64,000 nucleotides of DNA from Phyllostachys edulis (lineage: Eukaryota > Streptophyta > Magnoliopsida > Poales > Poaceae). The notes below the pieces were generated by a model that was given only the letters and a program-made list of their open reading frames with translations, was not told the origin of the DNA and searched no databases. The stretch covers positions 21,608,215 to 21,672,214 of the forward strand of contig CM070561.1 in the NCBI GenBank assembly GCA_036346405.1, in the 5' to 3' direction. The translations under genes were made by a program, and so were the position numbers. The number at the start of each line of letters is the position of its first letter. The stretch's first letter is position 1. Shown here in pieces: positions 34,960 through 48,200 of this stretch.

Positions 34960-35332
34960 AGGTGGAGAGAGGATCGCGCGTTCGCATTTTCGTTTGGCGC
35001 TTCGTTTTTCATTTCGTGCTGTGTTTTTCGTTTGCCCGGCAGATACAAGTTTTTCATTTGCGCACCTATCTCTCTATTATTTTCATCTTCCCATCTAATG
35101 GTTTACCAATTGTTATTCCCGGCAGATATATTGACCTAGTTGACTTTTTTAGGGTAGATGTATTGTAGCTAATACAATAATTATTATCGGTACATAAATT
35201 GTTCTAAACAATAATTATTGTTGGTAGATAATGTGACCCTTAATCTCTTGAATATTCCCGGCACATGTTTTGCCACTCATCCCATTTTTTTCTGGCAGAT
35301 TATTACCCTTAATACTATGCCATGGTGTAGTC
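34960..35332 (-). repeat. CACTA 5' terminal and subterminal repeats (CTGCCGGGAA type)
   Basis: Repeats of CTGCCGGGAATA or degenerate forms at about 35040, 35130, 35260 and 35290 (minus strand), ending in the inverted terminus at 35332. They match the 55425-55640 array of the sister element. Confidence 0.75.
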
Positions 35333-35705
35333 TAAGTAAATAAATATCCGCCATCTCAAACAAGCGTGACTTGGTTCCCCAGTTATGAGGGCTAGCATTG
35401 TGCACAATTTGGAAATTTGGTTCTTGAGTTCGAACCTGTTGGGGGCTCCTCTTTTTTTCATTGACGACAATAAAAAAGATTCTATTTCCACATTGTACAC
35501 ATTGAATTTCCAATATATATATATATGAGCAACATATATTATATGATGTCATGAGACTCTTCAACACACTTTTCCGTAATGAGTGAACTATATGTTGCAA
35601 AGAGCCTCAACAACATACAGTATGTGATGCAAAAACATTGCAGCTACAACACATAGCCCATGTGTTGCAGACAATGTGTTGTATAAAGTTAGTCCTGTTG
35701 TAGTG
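35333..35705 (-). mobile_element. Terminus of another CACTA element
   Basis: Read inverted from 35705 it begins CACTACAACAGGACTAAC. It then shows repeated TGTGTTG and CAACACA-like motifs (35540-35700) in both orientations, as in CACTA subterminal regions. The other end was not found. The element with its end at 35332 probably inserted into it. Confidence 0.55.
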
Positions 35706-36239
35706 TTTTGACTGTATGATCATCGTAGTTGTATACACAGAATACCTAGAGAGAGTACTTGTGAGTACTAGGTGGTCTGTTAAGGAAAACAACAACGTCT
35801 AGGCTCTAGCATTCATCCGTCGCTATCCGCTCCCGGTAAAAATTCAATTCATGATCCACAGGTGGATCAAAGGATCCCATCCAGCTGGGTGATCTCTCTC
35901 ATCTAGATAACCATTGAGAAATGGTCCTGTGGACATTCTCTCTCCCTGTTAGATCTATCTACTTTTGTCTGTAGTATTTCCTTCCTCAATTCCTTGGATA
36001 TACTTCGTCTGAAGAATTTCCTTCATCAACTCTAGATGAGTATATTTTGGTCTCATCTGAAGTAATCCGTCTTTCAATGTACCGTTAGATGTGTTTGCTT
36101 TAATTCGAAGTATTTTCATTTGTTTGAATGACTTTGGATTTATTGGATTTCATTTGGTTATTTTCAGACGCTCTTAGATTTAATTGTATTCTGCATAGTT
36201 AGAATCCGAAGATATAATGGAACAGTGATCCGAGACAGA
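35706..36239. other. Unassigned DNA, possibly the 5' part of the following LTR
   Basis: T-rich, leader-like sequence with repeated GAAGTATTTTC/GAAGAATTTCC motifs. No coding region. An LTR start (TG) could not be fixed. Confidence 0.35.
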
Positions 36240-37827
36240 ACAACAACTAAATAAGTAAGGCAAGTTACATCCTTTGATCATATTTGATCCCAGTATTTCA
36301 AATTATTTAAATTCTGTTTTAAATTATTATTGCATACGTATTTCTATTTAATGTAATTTAAATACCTGTTTTAAAATTTTAGTTATTCCTAAATCCCTTG
36401 TACTGCCAATCTTGACATTGAAATGAATCTACCTTGACACCTTAGATGAAAATCTAGTTGATACAATAGTATGAGCTAGAATCTGTTGAAAAACTCTATG
36501 CTTAGTCATGCTTAGACCAAAAATCTTGAATTTGGGGGAATTTAGCCAAATATTCAAATATGATTTAATTGAGCCTATGGTATTGTTTTACCATAGGACT
36601 TTTTGCAAATGATTTTCGAAAAGCAAAATAAAATGAAAATTGGTTTAGACTTGGGTGAAATGGATGTTTGGATGGGTGCAGGTTTATGCACGGGCTCGAT
36701 TCATTTCAACAAACGAGGCCCAAGGGTTCTTTTAGAAAGTCACCAAAGTCAATTAATGACCGAATTTCAAGCCGCATCTTGCCAAGCCTTACCGTACAAC
36801 CACATGTTCTGTGTGGGCAGGACCTAACTAACTAATTTGCAACGTTTCACCGTGGTCGTGCCATCCGGTTGCGTGGGTGTATTTTATGATCTACTTTTAT
36901 ATTCCCACATGGCACAAGAGGGGGCTCGTTCCGGCGGATGGTTCAATCCAAAGGAGGCGAAACCTTAGCGAAGCGGGACTATGGTGGAATGATGCATTGT
37001 AAAGACCTTGTCACGTGCTCTAGACTACTTACCTAAGGAAGTGAGCAATGGTACCGACGGGTGCCAAACAAATTGGAGGAGTCATGTCTTGTGGGTAAAG
37101 CTGTACACCTCTGCAGAGTGAAAAACTATTCGAATAGTCGTATCTGCGGTCATGGACATGCTGAAGCAAAGCCAATGCAAAGTATAGATTTTTGGTTTTG
37201 GTTTCAAAAGATTTTATCAAATGATTATGGATTTCTATCCAAATGGGAAATTGGGTGGGTAGCCATGTGATAGGAGGGTATCATTCACCACAATTGCGTG
37301 AATGTTATCTGACTATAAAACTTGATTTAGAAAATGAATTTTAGTTATAGATTATCTGCCTTGGAACTTAGTATAAGTGTTTAAAGAAAACCTCGCTTTA
37401 TGCAAAATAAATCCTATAAGCCATCCTTTGGTATACCTTCATGCATTATAATATGTTACTGGGTGTAACTTGCAGAGTACATTCATTGTAACTTGCAGAG
37501 TACATTCATTGTACTCACCTTGCTTAATAAATTGTTGAATAGAGGGAAAATGACTTCGCAACTGCTGAAGATCTCGACGACTAGGCCGCTACCCTAGTCG
37601 ATTGCCTATGACAGATTAGCTGGGCTCTACTACTTTTACTTCGTCTTCCGTTGTGTTCATCACTATTGGCTCGAAAGCCTTTCTGGTAATAAAACTCTGT
37701 TTATTATTTATTAAATGCAAGATATGGATTTGTTATCATTTTGTTTAACTGTGTACTCTAGATACTGATCATGGGACTAGAGTGAAATGCACAGAGGATC
37801 TGGGAGAGTTAATCCCGGGTCCTTACA
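36240..37827 (+). mobile_element. LTR (gypsy-like), plus orientation, 5' edge unclear
   Basis: Ends GGGTCCTTACA at 37827. Shares blocks with the LTR at 20302-22850 in inverse orientation (the CTGCAGAG...ACTATTCGAATAG block, the GATCATGGGACTAG-like block and the end). No coding sequence; probably a solo or truncated LTR. The start may lie anywhere from about 35730 to 36240. Confidence 0.5.
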
Positions 37828-37847
37828 CACCCTAACTTCTTGTAGTG
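37828..37847 (-). mobile_element. Possible CACTA end cut by the LTR
   Basis: Read inverted: CACTACAAGAAGTTAGGGTG, the usual start of several grass CACTA families. Only 20 bases precede the LTR boundary, so this is suggestive only. Confidence 0.35.
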
Positions 37848-40796
37848 CTAATACTGAACAAACATTCAATCTAAAGACAAAAACAGATAGGTACCCACAT
37901 CTGCCACCTATGGTTTTGGGCAACTGTGACAAACCCTTTTACAGGAACAACTAGAACAAACCAAGCAAAACATTTGTGATATCCCTCTACCAGATGATAT
38001 AGCAATTTGAACTGAAGAGGATCACAATACTTGATAGATATACCATATGTTTATGAGCACCACATCAAGAAACATTTTATGGGCTACTCAATGAGCCAAG
38101 TTCATATTGACACACTTGTCAAACAAACACAATGCCTTATTTTCATATATCCAGCAATTGTTCACCATGTGTCTGTCTAATATAAAAATTCTCAATTCAT
38201 ATCACTATACTAGAGCCATGCCATGCACACAGGGACCAAATATTTTAGTTCGTGATAACTGATAAGTGACTAAATCTTGAAAATTACCATGTTCCAGTGC
38301 AAGCTTGAATAGAAAAAAAAATTCATTAAATATAACAATTCTCTAGCAGCTGAGCTTTTCATTGTTTGACCTACAGCCAACTTCAATTTTAGCTTTCAAG
38401 GAAAAATGATGGAGCCACAAGAAATGCTAGCAGATTGGTTGCGGATTACCTGTTAACATATCTTCTCCCATCAGTACATAGATTTAATTACCTCACACAA
38501 ATTGAAGTTCGGTTTTGTAGCATATCTTCTCCCGTAAGTCATTTAATCTAGAGTTTACTCATCAGTGTTTGTAGATTACCTGTTAACATAAGAGGAACAC
38601 ATGGTTATTTTAGAAGAATCAGCGCACCACCAAAAGGGGAAAATCTAAAATAATATGTAGAAAGGAACTTCAACATATATATGCAGTGTTAAGACTTGTT
38701 TAAATAAATTCATCCATCTATGTTGTATTTTAGATTATATCATTCTTTGCAATTTTCACTGCAGATTGGTTGATAGGAAACAATCGGCTATCAAAGATAC
38801 ATTTCTTGCTAGCGACCAAAGCACACTCGATTAGAATTGACCCCCTAGTAGGATGCTCATAACAATTTTAAAAGATCAAAAGAACATCACTTTGCATCGT
38901 AAACAAGACAAATTAAGGTATGAATACCAAGTAATGGTAGGTCTACAAGGCCCTTGAGCTGTCCTTCTTGGAGATGACCCTGATGCACCTCCCTCGCCAT
39001 CGAGCACCGACAGGCAGGACTGGGTTGCGAAGAAGGTCAGCCTCTAGCCTGACATGGCCACCTTAGAGGCCACGACATCACATCCTCATTTACCAATCAA
39101 TTCCAAGAACACAAGAGCACATCCAAGGAAAAGCAATGGAAGCACCGGATGAAGAACCACAACGAACATCCAGACCAAGATCTAGCACCTTGTCCTTGTC
39201 GATGGTGATGATGTGTATCTTGAGGTGGGCGAGAGCGGGTGCAGGGGTCATCGAAGAGGGAAGAAAGGCTGAGGTGGAGAACAACGTGGGGCGGCGGGTG
39301 CGGAGCTCACCGGTGTGATAGAGGTGCTCCCGTGTGCCATCGCCGCTGTGGTCCGGCTGATCCTCTAGATGCAATAGCAGTGACCCCTCATCCGGTGTTG
39401 TCGAGTACAAAAGATGGCGATGAGGAGCTAGGTGGATGATGGCGGCATGGGGAGGAGGAGGCGGTGTGCGGGAAGGCGACGACGGCGGCGTAGGGAGGAG
39501 GCAGGTGGCGATGTGGAAGGAGGGGATGGCGGTGCGGGGGCCACTGGCAGTGGCGTGAGGGAGGAGGCGAGGGTGAGGCGATCGGGCACAGGGGAGGAAG
39601 AGAAAGGGCACCATGCGGAGCTCGAGCCGGAGCGAGGTGGCGGCGGCGATCGGGCAGAGGGAGGCCGACACAGAGAGGGAAGACTGTCATGGAGAGAGGG
39701 AGGCGAAGCCCGATGCAGAGGTTGGAAGGCCAGCGGCTGCGAGCAATCGCCTTCTACAGGCGTGTGGGTGGGGAGGCGTGGTGCGAATGGCTACCCCTGG
39801 GGACTCAGGGTGGGGAGGGGTTAGGGGGGTTAGGTCAGTGGTATTTTGTGGGTAATTAAGTCCAACTTCAAGGGGTATTTTTGTTTCTAGTAGGCTGGCT
39901 TCCCCACGGGAAGGTCGCTCTTTGTTGCTAGTTCATTTTTGAGACAACTCCTCACAAGAAGCAGAATCAGGTCGTTTTGGAAAGTTGGGTGTTTGGTACA
40001 GCTCCACCAGATCTGAACAAGAAGCTGGGGGTATAAGCTGTACGAAACAGGGCCTAAACATCACAATGAAATTGTTACTGTGCGTGCGCACACACTAACC
40101 CCCAACCAACACAACACTAACCCCACTGACAAAATTCCAACAGTACTGAGCCCATTCCGACTATAAGCTATCCCTTTCCCTTCTCCTCTATCCTCCTCGC
40201 CGCCCTCTTCTACCTCGCGTGCTCCGCCTCCATCACCGCGCCCCACCACCACCCTTCCTCTTGCTCGTCGCCTTCACCTCCCTTCCTAGCCCCACCACCT
40301 TCACTCCCCTTCCCCACTTCGAGGACGGGCGGGGCGGGGCTATCATCAAAGATCCAGGTGGCAACCATGTAGGACACGATGGTGAAGAAAGTAGTCGCGG
40401 TCTGGAGTTGGAACATCAATTGGGTTGTTGAAAGTATACCGGATTCGGTTTTTGAAAGATCATTTGAATTGAAAGTTCTATTGGAGTTGAAAGTTCAATT
40501 TTGTTTTGAATTGAAAGTGTTTTTTCGAAGGTGAAAGTTTAAATCCGGTGAAGAGTGCAAAGATGAAATTGAAAGTGTCTAGTTGAAAGTTTTTTTTGGC
40601 TTCCCTTTGCTTCAACCAGCGTTCTTCCGACTGTGTGCAGCAACAGGACATCGAGGCGCGTGCTATCTTGATGGCCACGACGGGCGGTGGGACAAGCTGG
40701 GGAGCCGGCTCATGGGCGTGCCTTCGCCGAATCGTCGCATGAGCCACATCACAGCGTCTGTGAGTTAGTTGCACCCAACATCATAGATCTGGTGAT
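37848..40796. other. Unassigned DNA; no confident gene
   Basis: 37848-38900 is AT-rich without recognisable features. 39090-39830 is GC-rich; open frames on both strands exist there (for example 39090-39671, minus, Pro/Ser/His-rich), and the minus strand has a short conserved-looking piece HLKIHIITIDKDKVLDLGLD that I cannot assign. 39960-40055 resembles a TIR-type repeat ending GAAACAGGGCC. 40140-40430 is a CT-rich leader-like stretch. Confidence 0.35.
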
Positions 40797-41979
40797 TAGG
40801 GGTGGAAACAAGCTGAGCCAGATCGAGCCAAGCTCGCCCAGGCTCAGTCTGAATTTCGGCTCAGCTCGTTTGGAAAACGAGCTCGAAAGCTGGCTCGGTT
40901 CGGCTCAAAAAAAAGCTCGAGCCGGCTCGAAAAGCTCGTTTGAGCTAGGGATTGGGAGCTACACACGTGCGCTGCCTCGGGCTCTACAACGGCCTTAGGC
41001 CTTGGCCTTCATTTTGGGGGCGATGGATTGGGAGCTCGGCCACGGGCCGCCATTGCGGATGGATGGTCTGCTGGATATGGATTTGGGCCGAGCGAAGCGT
41101 GGGAGAGGCCGACGGAAGGAGGGAGAGTGAGGAGGAGGACGCCTCGGTGGTGGCGGCGGCGCGATCTTTGGGTTTGGGCGAACTCGGAGCCGAACTCACC
41201 GGAGACAGCCACTGGGAGAGGCAGTAGAGGCGAACTCGGCGATCCGGCCGATATGGGAGGTCGTGGGGCGCTGTCTTGCGTGGCCATGCAGCGTGCCAGT
41301 GAGAGAACTTCGGTGCTAGGGTTGGACGATGAGGTCGAGATTGGTGGCGGCTTGAGGCGGCGGCCATCCTCTCGTCGTCGTCGGTCTGATTTACGGCAAT
41401 GGAGGAGGCCACAAGCGATGTCAAAAGCGATGGAAGAGGTGAAGCGAGAAGCGTGGAGAGTAGGAGGAGGTAGAGGAGAGGAAGGAGAGGAGAAAGACCT
41501 AAAGCGGAAGTGGCGCGCCTCTTCTGATGGGTGGGGGCGGCGAGGTGGAGATGTTGGCCGAGAAAGTCGGGAGGCTGCAGTGCTGTTGAGCAAGGAGGTG
41601 GTGGCAAAAGGTGAGGAAAAACGAAGAAGAGTGGTGGTGAAGGGGTAGGCGTGGGGGTGGGGTTGGCGGAGGAGGAGTACTTGGGCTTCGGTGAGGTGGG
41701 GGCCTATGGCTTGTGGTGGAGGGATCTGGCTTGTGGTGGGAGAGAGGAGAGGATTAGAGGAAGTGCTTTGGCTTATGGTGGGAGGGAGGAGACTTAGGAC
41801 TCATAGATTGAGGCAAAGAAACACCCAAGCCAAATGAGCCGACCGAGCTGCTCGCGAGCGGCTCGAGCTAGGTTCGAAAAAGTTGCGAGCCAGAAGTTGG
41901 GTTTGGCTCGGCTTGAAAATTTATGAGCCCGAGCCGAACCGAGCTGACTCGCGAGGCTCGAGCTAATTTTCCAGCCCTA
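40797..41979. mobile_element. Non-autonomous hAT element, 1183 bp, TSD CTGGTGAT
   Basis: The left end is TAGGGGTGGAAA and the right end, inverted, is TAGGGCTGGAAA. Both are followed by subterminal GAGCCGAGC/GCTCG repeats (40810-40940 and 41835-41965). A perfect 8-bp target duplication, CTGGTGAT, flanks it (40789-40796 and 41980-41987), which is diagnostic for hAT. The GC-rich interior has long open frames on both strands (for example 40984-41607, minus) but no transposase motif. I consider the frames compositional. Confidence 0.92.
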
Positions 41980-42112
41980 CTGGTGATGGTGACGGCGGAG
42001 AACAATTTACACATAGTACGAGCCATGTCGACATCATAGATCATGGGGGGCTGGATATGTAAATACCACACCTAATCCCAATCGTATAAAGTAAAGACTA
42101 CAAGAAACCTAA

Positions 42113-45100
42113 TCCATATACAATAAATTAACCTATTTAACAGGCGGAGGGAAGCGCTGCCCACCGCGCAGCCACGTCACCCCAAAAAACGTGGACCGTC
42201 GGATCGTCGCTGAACGCCCCAGATCGCGTAGGATCCCGCCGGCTGCGCTTGATGGGAAGATGGGTTCGAGCGTCTTCCACGTCCGCATTCACGATTTGTG
42301 TATTCGCTGCCCCGGTTAGCCCGTGCGCTGCTGCTTGGGTTCCTCCCTTCTTCATTCCCTTCCTGCTTAGCCCGTGCACTGCTGCTCGGTTTCATCCCTT
42401 CCTCTAGGTTTTTTGCTGGTGTTCGTCAGCCGGTGTTATACCGCGCGATGCGGTTCAGCTGCCGCGTGATTCCCCTTCGTTTTCCCCCACTGGTAGATCC
42501 GTTTTTTTTGCCTTTCTTCCCGTGCTGCAATGTTGCCCCGATTTTTTCCTGATGCACGAGATTTCTTCGGATTCGTCCGTGTTTTGCTAGATCCGGTTTT
42601 TTCCCCTTCATTTCCCGAAATTGGTCCGGATCGTCCGTGTTTTGCTAGATCCGGATTTTTCCCCTTTGTTTCCCGATATATCTACAGTGCCAGATGTGCT
42701 ACTCATTTTCCCCCTTTTACTCCGTGATTTTTGGTTAGGTTTTCGTTCGAATCTTCTTTCGTAATTTTTTTTTTGGTTTTCAGTCGAATCTTACCTTATT
42801 TTCCCGTTCGGATTTCCTTTTTCCTGGCCGTTTCTGTTTTACTAGATACATTGGTTCATGTTTGTGCGACGTATCGTGCATGAACGTGCTGTTGTTTCTT
42901 CCTTATTCATTTCTTTCAGTATTACTAGATCTTGCCCTCTGTGTTTCTCCATGCCAGAAAGAACACTCTTCGGTACGTTTCTTCTCATCACTGACACTTA
43001 TGAATTACGTTTAGTTTGGTCTGCTAGAAATATTTCCTTATATTTTCCTTTGCCCACGGCTACTGCTCTTTAGTCTGGTAAGATTATATGCTTTCTGAAT
43101 TTATAGTGACTTCTTTCAGTATTACTAGATCTTGCCCTCTGTGTTTCTCCATGCCAGAAAGTGTTCTCTTCGGTATGTTTCTTCTCATCACTGACACTTA
43201 TGAATTACATTTAGTTTTGTCTGCTAGAAATATTTCCTTATATTTTCCTTTGCCCACGCCTACTACTCTTTAGTCTGGTAAGATTATATGCTTTCTTAAT
43301 TTATAGTGACATACTTCTACTGATTGCTTTACTTTGTTGTTATCCCGGTTGAGTTCGCGCCAGTTGACATCCATCGCGGTAACCGCGCTTCGGTGCTTCT
43401 CGATTATTCGACCGTATTTACAAGTCGTATCTATAGTCTAAATTCTGTCTAAACGCCGTCCGTTCCTATTTCTTTTCGAGCGCGTCTCCGATAGTACCTC
43501 CGTGTCCAACCAACGTTCGTTCGTAGGTACGCAGCTACAGCTCGAGAGTACCATCGTTCCTTCCTCTGGACAGAATATATGGTCGCTCATGCTTATTATT
43601 ATAGCTGCTTTTCATTCAGATAGTCCGCCGCTGGTTCTACTTAGGTTCATCCGCTACAGTTCCTTCCTTTTAGTTTCGATCTTTCGCTGTGTTTGCTCTC
43701 GAGTTTGGTTGACGCTCTTGTGTGCAACATCTTTTTTTACAGTTCCTGTCAACATGTTGTTGAGGCTCTGTCGAACAGGCTTGGGTTGAGGTAAGATGAG
43801 TTCAGCTTCTTTGGTTTCTAATTGGTGTATAAAATACATGCCAGCATACTGTTCTTTGATGCGCTTCTCATTTTTGTTTCATATTTTTGCGATCTCAGTT
43901 TGTCAGCTTCTGTGTCAGTTCTATCGCTCTTCTTGCCTCGCCTTATCAGGTGAGTTACTATCCGTTCCCTACTTTTCTATTTAGAATAGCTTTGCTTCCC
44001 TTGCTATGATTATCTGCTCCTGATATTCGTTTTGTTTATATGTCTCTCTGTCCTACAGGAGGATCAAAGGTTTATTTCCTTCTTACTTTGCTTTTTCTTA
44101 CAGAACAAATATTTAGTATACATTGATCGTTTGATGTTTAGCCTCTATCAATTCCGTGTTATATTGATTGCTTTCTATACTGTTGTGTAGAGTTTCTTTT
44201 TGCCTGCTGTCTGTTTTGTCCGTGCTGTGTGCTTCTCTACGATCATTTAGTCAGGTTTGTTTATCAGTACCTTTAGTCGCATTATTTACTGTCTTAGATT
44301 CTGCGAATTTCTTTACACTGTTTTTCCTATCCAGTATTTGCTATCGTTAACTAATGTTTATAACTGATATTGCTCCCTTACCTTTCTAACAGCATCTCTT
44401 CGATTCTCTTATTCCACGTCATCAGACCATCCTTCATTAGGAAAACGGTAAACATATTTCCTTACAGAGTCCTTCATTATATCCTTTGGACTTTCGCTCT
44501 TCAATATATTAATCATCGTTTTCCCTCGCTTTTACGCTGCATTTTTTGCTTCAGGCTCAACTCAGTTTCGTTTGATTGTCATCACATCTTAACTCCAGCG
44601 CCTACGACACGTTAATCTGGTATAGATTCTTTACTTCTTACTTTTCAGTATATTATTATATTTGTTACCTTACTATACAGCTTTTTTCCCTATCTATCAT
44701 GTGTCTATTTATTATGATGATCATGTATTTTACACATCCTAGAATATCATTTCCGTTTTCCCCCTTTTTTCATGCTTTCTATTCTGCGTATCAATGTTGT
44801 TGGCCTAATTTCCTTTCGCTCCTTATGTACTATCGCGCCTATTCAACAAGACTGCGTTATCTACAACTGGCAGATTTATATAATGCAGAGAAATCCATTT
44901 GACCCCTGTTCCTCAACCGCATCATCAGCTCTCTCTTTAGGTAGCTTATTTTTGCCCATTTTTCTAACTGCTTTACATCAGTATCTTACACGTCCCCTAC
45001 AAAAAAAAAGGGGATCCACTATAGTGCTTTCCATCAAATCCAACGTAGATCGTTCATTCATTTACACTACTTTTCTCTTCTAAGCTTTTCGTACTTGCTA

Positions 45101-45275
45101 TTTATCCTCATTTGTATTCTCTCCTTACCTTCTTTGTCGTACGTACAAATTCTCTTTCCCTTTTTTTATATAGGAATAAAATACCTTTTTTCCTTCTCCT
45201 TTCCTTCCTTTCCTTTTATAGCCTTTTCTACCTATTTACGTCATTAGTACAGCGCTCTTATCACTAATTAAACAG
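42113..45275 (+). other. Helitron 5' leader and introns upstream of RepHel
   Basis: 3.1 kb of T-rich DNA with many short frames and no long one. Small direct duplications lie at 42313-42400 (about 60 bp) and 42570-42690 (about 70 bp, GTCCGTGTTTTGCTAGATCC). It may contain promoter and non-coding leader exons of RepHel. Confidence 0.5.
42911..43310 (+). repeat. 200-bp tandem duplication
   Basis: Two adjacent copies with a period of exactly 200 bp (42911-43110 and 43111-43310), each beginning TTCTTTCAGTATTACTAG and ending ATTTATAGTGAC, about 95% identical. It is recent relative to the element. Confidence 0.9.
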
Positions 45276-48200
45276 GCGATGGTTCCTTGCTTAACATCAC
45301 TCCTCCTATTGCGACCTACAACCGCAAGAAACGTCGCGTCATATTATCACATCGCCGTCTTCACAATCAAGGTCGTTTCCTTTTCAGTTTACTTTCTTTG
45401 GGTATTACCTATTTAGGAATCATCCCTTTTCCTTACTTGGTGCTTACTCATTCTCTACTAACATACATTCTTTTCCTTGCTATTTAATCTATCTACTCAT
45501 CTACTTATTAGTGCTTTTACTGCTCTACATTCAGATCCTATTGCTGATCTTAGCTTGCATATTGATTGCTATCACTTGCCACCTGATTATGTACAATCCC
45601 TTAAAGGTGTATATCACATCTATTTTTTTCCCTCCTCTTATATCACTCTACAACAGTCTTTAGTTTCCTCTATTTAACTTGACATGTATCCTTCTTCAAG
45701 CATTACACCCGGGGAGATCATACTATGGCTCGCCAGAGTACGCATGTGCACACTGCCATGCTAGATTTTGGTTTCAAGAACGCATCAAAGGGCAGTCTTC
45801 TATAAGAGAACACCGTATAGTCTACAATCTTTGTTGCAAAGGTGGTAAGGTTCGTATCCCGTCATTCAATAGGCCACCACCTTTCTTAGATGAGCTACTG
45901 AATTTCGCTAGCGACCGTCGTTGCAAAACGTTCATACGGAATATCCGACAGTACAATTGCCTTTTTGCGTTCACATCCATGGGAGCATCTATAGATCGAT
46001 CATCCATCACGGGTCGTGACCCTCCTATTTTCAAGATCTATGGACAAATTCATCACCGCATAGGTTCCTTGTTACCAGAACCAGGTAATTCTCCTAAATT
46101 TGCTGAACTCTACATCTATGATACTGACAACGAGATTGCTAATAGAATACGCGCCTTACACCCAGATGATCGTTCTAATGGAGATTTAGACCCAGACATA
46201 GTAGTAGGCCTTATAGACATGCTCGATGAATACAATCCTTTAGTCAAGCAATTTAGAATTGCCAGAGATCGATTGCTTGGCTACGAGGATGAACACCTGG
46301 CTATTCGCATTCTTGCCCCTGCTGACAATGATAGTCCTCAGTTTAGCCTACCATCAGTTGATCAACTTGCTGGCTTACATATAGGTGACTTTTCGATACA
46401 GACACCATCACGTGACATAATCGTGCATGATAAAGCGTGCGGTTTACACCGCATTTCTTCACTCCATCCTGCTTTTATGTCACTACAATATCCTATTTTG
46501 TTCCCATATGGTGAACGTGGTTTCCAGTTAGACGTCCCTTACAGCGATGTTTCTACAAACCGTTCAAACACTAGAAAAAAGATGACCATGCAAGACTACT
46601 ATTGCTATTTTTGCCATTATAGAAAAGACGAATACAACCCCTATTTATGTTGCGGTCTCCTATCCGCTCAAATTAAGATCGATGCTAGAGCCTGTATTGA
46701 CGAATGTAGATTGTCATTCATAATGCGATCCCAAGAACAATGTAGAGCTGACCATTTTCAAAGTATTACAAATGCCGTTAGTTCCGGTTGTCTAGATGCC
46801 AATAATATAGGTAAAAAAACTATTTTACCTTCAAGCTTTACTGGTGGTCGACGTTACATGCAAGAAAACTTCCAAGATGCAGTGGCAATTTGCCGAGTTC
46901 ATGGTCCACCTGACCTTTTTACGACATTTACATGCAATCCTAAATGGTCTGAGATATCCGATGCCTTGCTGCTTGAACCTGGCCAAACATCATCAAATAG
47001 GCCAGACATAGCAGTCCGTTTATACAATATGAAGCTAAACGAGTACCTTGCTGACATAACTGAGGGCCATGCTTTCGGCCCGATCAAAGCAAGTACAAAT
47101 CCTTATATATTATTACCTTCATCTTCAGCATTGATTTCCATGTCTATTACCCTTGCTTAGGCTATATTGTACACTTACCTTTCACTATTTTCATATCTTT
47201 TTCAGTCCTACATACCGTTGAATTCCAAAAAAGAGGCTTACCTCACGCTCATATCCTCGTGTGGTTAGCGTGTCATACTGGAGACCCAACCCCTATTCTT
47301 ATCGATTCTTTTATAAGCGCTGAAATACCAGATGCCAGTACTGACCCTTTAGGCTACGCTTTAGTTAGCGAATTTATGGTGCATGGCCCATGTGGAAATC
47401 TCAATCAAAGATCTATTTGTATGAAACAAGGTTCGTGTTCAAAACATTACCCAAAAACATTCCAGAATGAGACCACCATCGATAGCAGTGGCTTTCCTGT
47501 CTATAAAAGATCTGATAATAATCGCTTCATTATAAAAAATGGACAACGCCTTGATAACAGATGGGTTGTACCTTATAACATGTCCTTGCTTAAAAAGTAT
47601 CAAGCCCATATTAATATTGAATGGTGCAATAAAACAAAGGTTCTTAAATATTTATTCAAATACGTAACCAAAGGACCTGACCGATCAAAGATGTTCTTTA
47701 ATAGAATTCGCTCTAGCACTAACAATACAGATGTTACTACTACTCCAGTCATAGATGAAATTAAAGAATACCTAGAATGTCGCTATATATGCGAACAGCA
47801 TGCTCTCTGGAGAATATATGGTTACGATATTCATAGTAAGATCCCATCAGTGGATCGGCTACCTGTCCATATGCCAAATATGAATTTCATCCAGTTTCGC
47901 TCTAATTCAAATCTATCGACTATCGTATCTAGCTCTTTTCTTAAGCGAACAATGCTAACCGAATGCTTTACAACAAACCAGAGAAACCCATCGTCTCACT
48001 TATTGACCTATTGTGAGTTTCCAACCGAATGGACATGGGACACCGGCTCCAGATCATGGTCTATTCGCAAAAAAGGTAGGAAAATAGGTCGTTTGTGTTA
48101 TGTTCATCCTTCAAGTGGTGAACTATATTACCTAAGAATACTTTTAATGATCGTTAAAAGCCCCACATGTTATGCCGATGTTAGAACATACAGAGATACT

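Larger units (their letters stand above)
4319..35332 (-). mobile_element. Inferred old gene-carrying CACTA element (composite, left end not found)
   Basis: The right terminus, read inverted, is GACTACACCATGGCATAG (first base C replaced by G). The next 250 bases align nearly throughout with the 5' end of the CACTA at 55425: shared are ATTAAGGG(T/C)AATAATCTGCC, GTGGCAAAACATGTGCCGG, the AAGATTAAGGGTC block and AATAATTATTGT. The body runs leftward on the minus strand through 34777-35332, 26126-29980, 14627-15019, 10878-11123 and to at least 4319, interrupted by the LTRs, CACTA and Mutator-like insertions listed separately. Recognised cargo (Cys-rich protein, 14-3-3, coiled-coil exon) is all on the minus strand, the sense orientation of this family. 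The 3' terminus was not found; it may be left of the window or lost. Joining the pieces into one element is inference. Confidence 0.5.

Noticed and set aside
35400..35440. GTTCGAACCTG segment resembling a tRNA B box
   Set aside because: No matching A box, acceptor stem or cloverleaf could be formed on either strand.
39090..39671. 193-codon minus-strand frame
   Set aside because: Pro/Ser/His-rich with overlapping frames on the other strand; only a 20-residue tail looks protein-like and it is unassigned.
40984..41648. Frames of about 200 codons on both strands inside the hAT
   Set aside because: Three overlapping open frames in GC-rich DNA with no transposase or other domain; best explained by composition.
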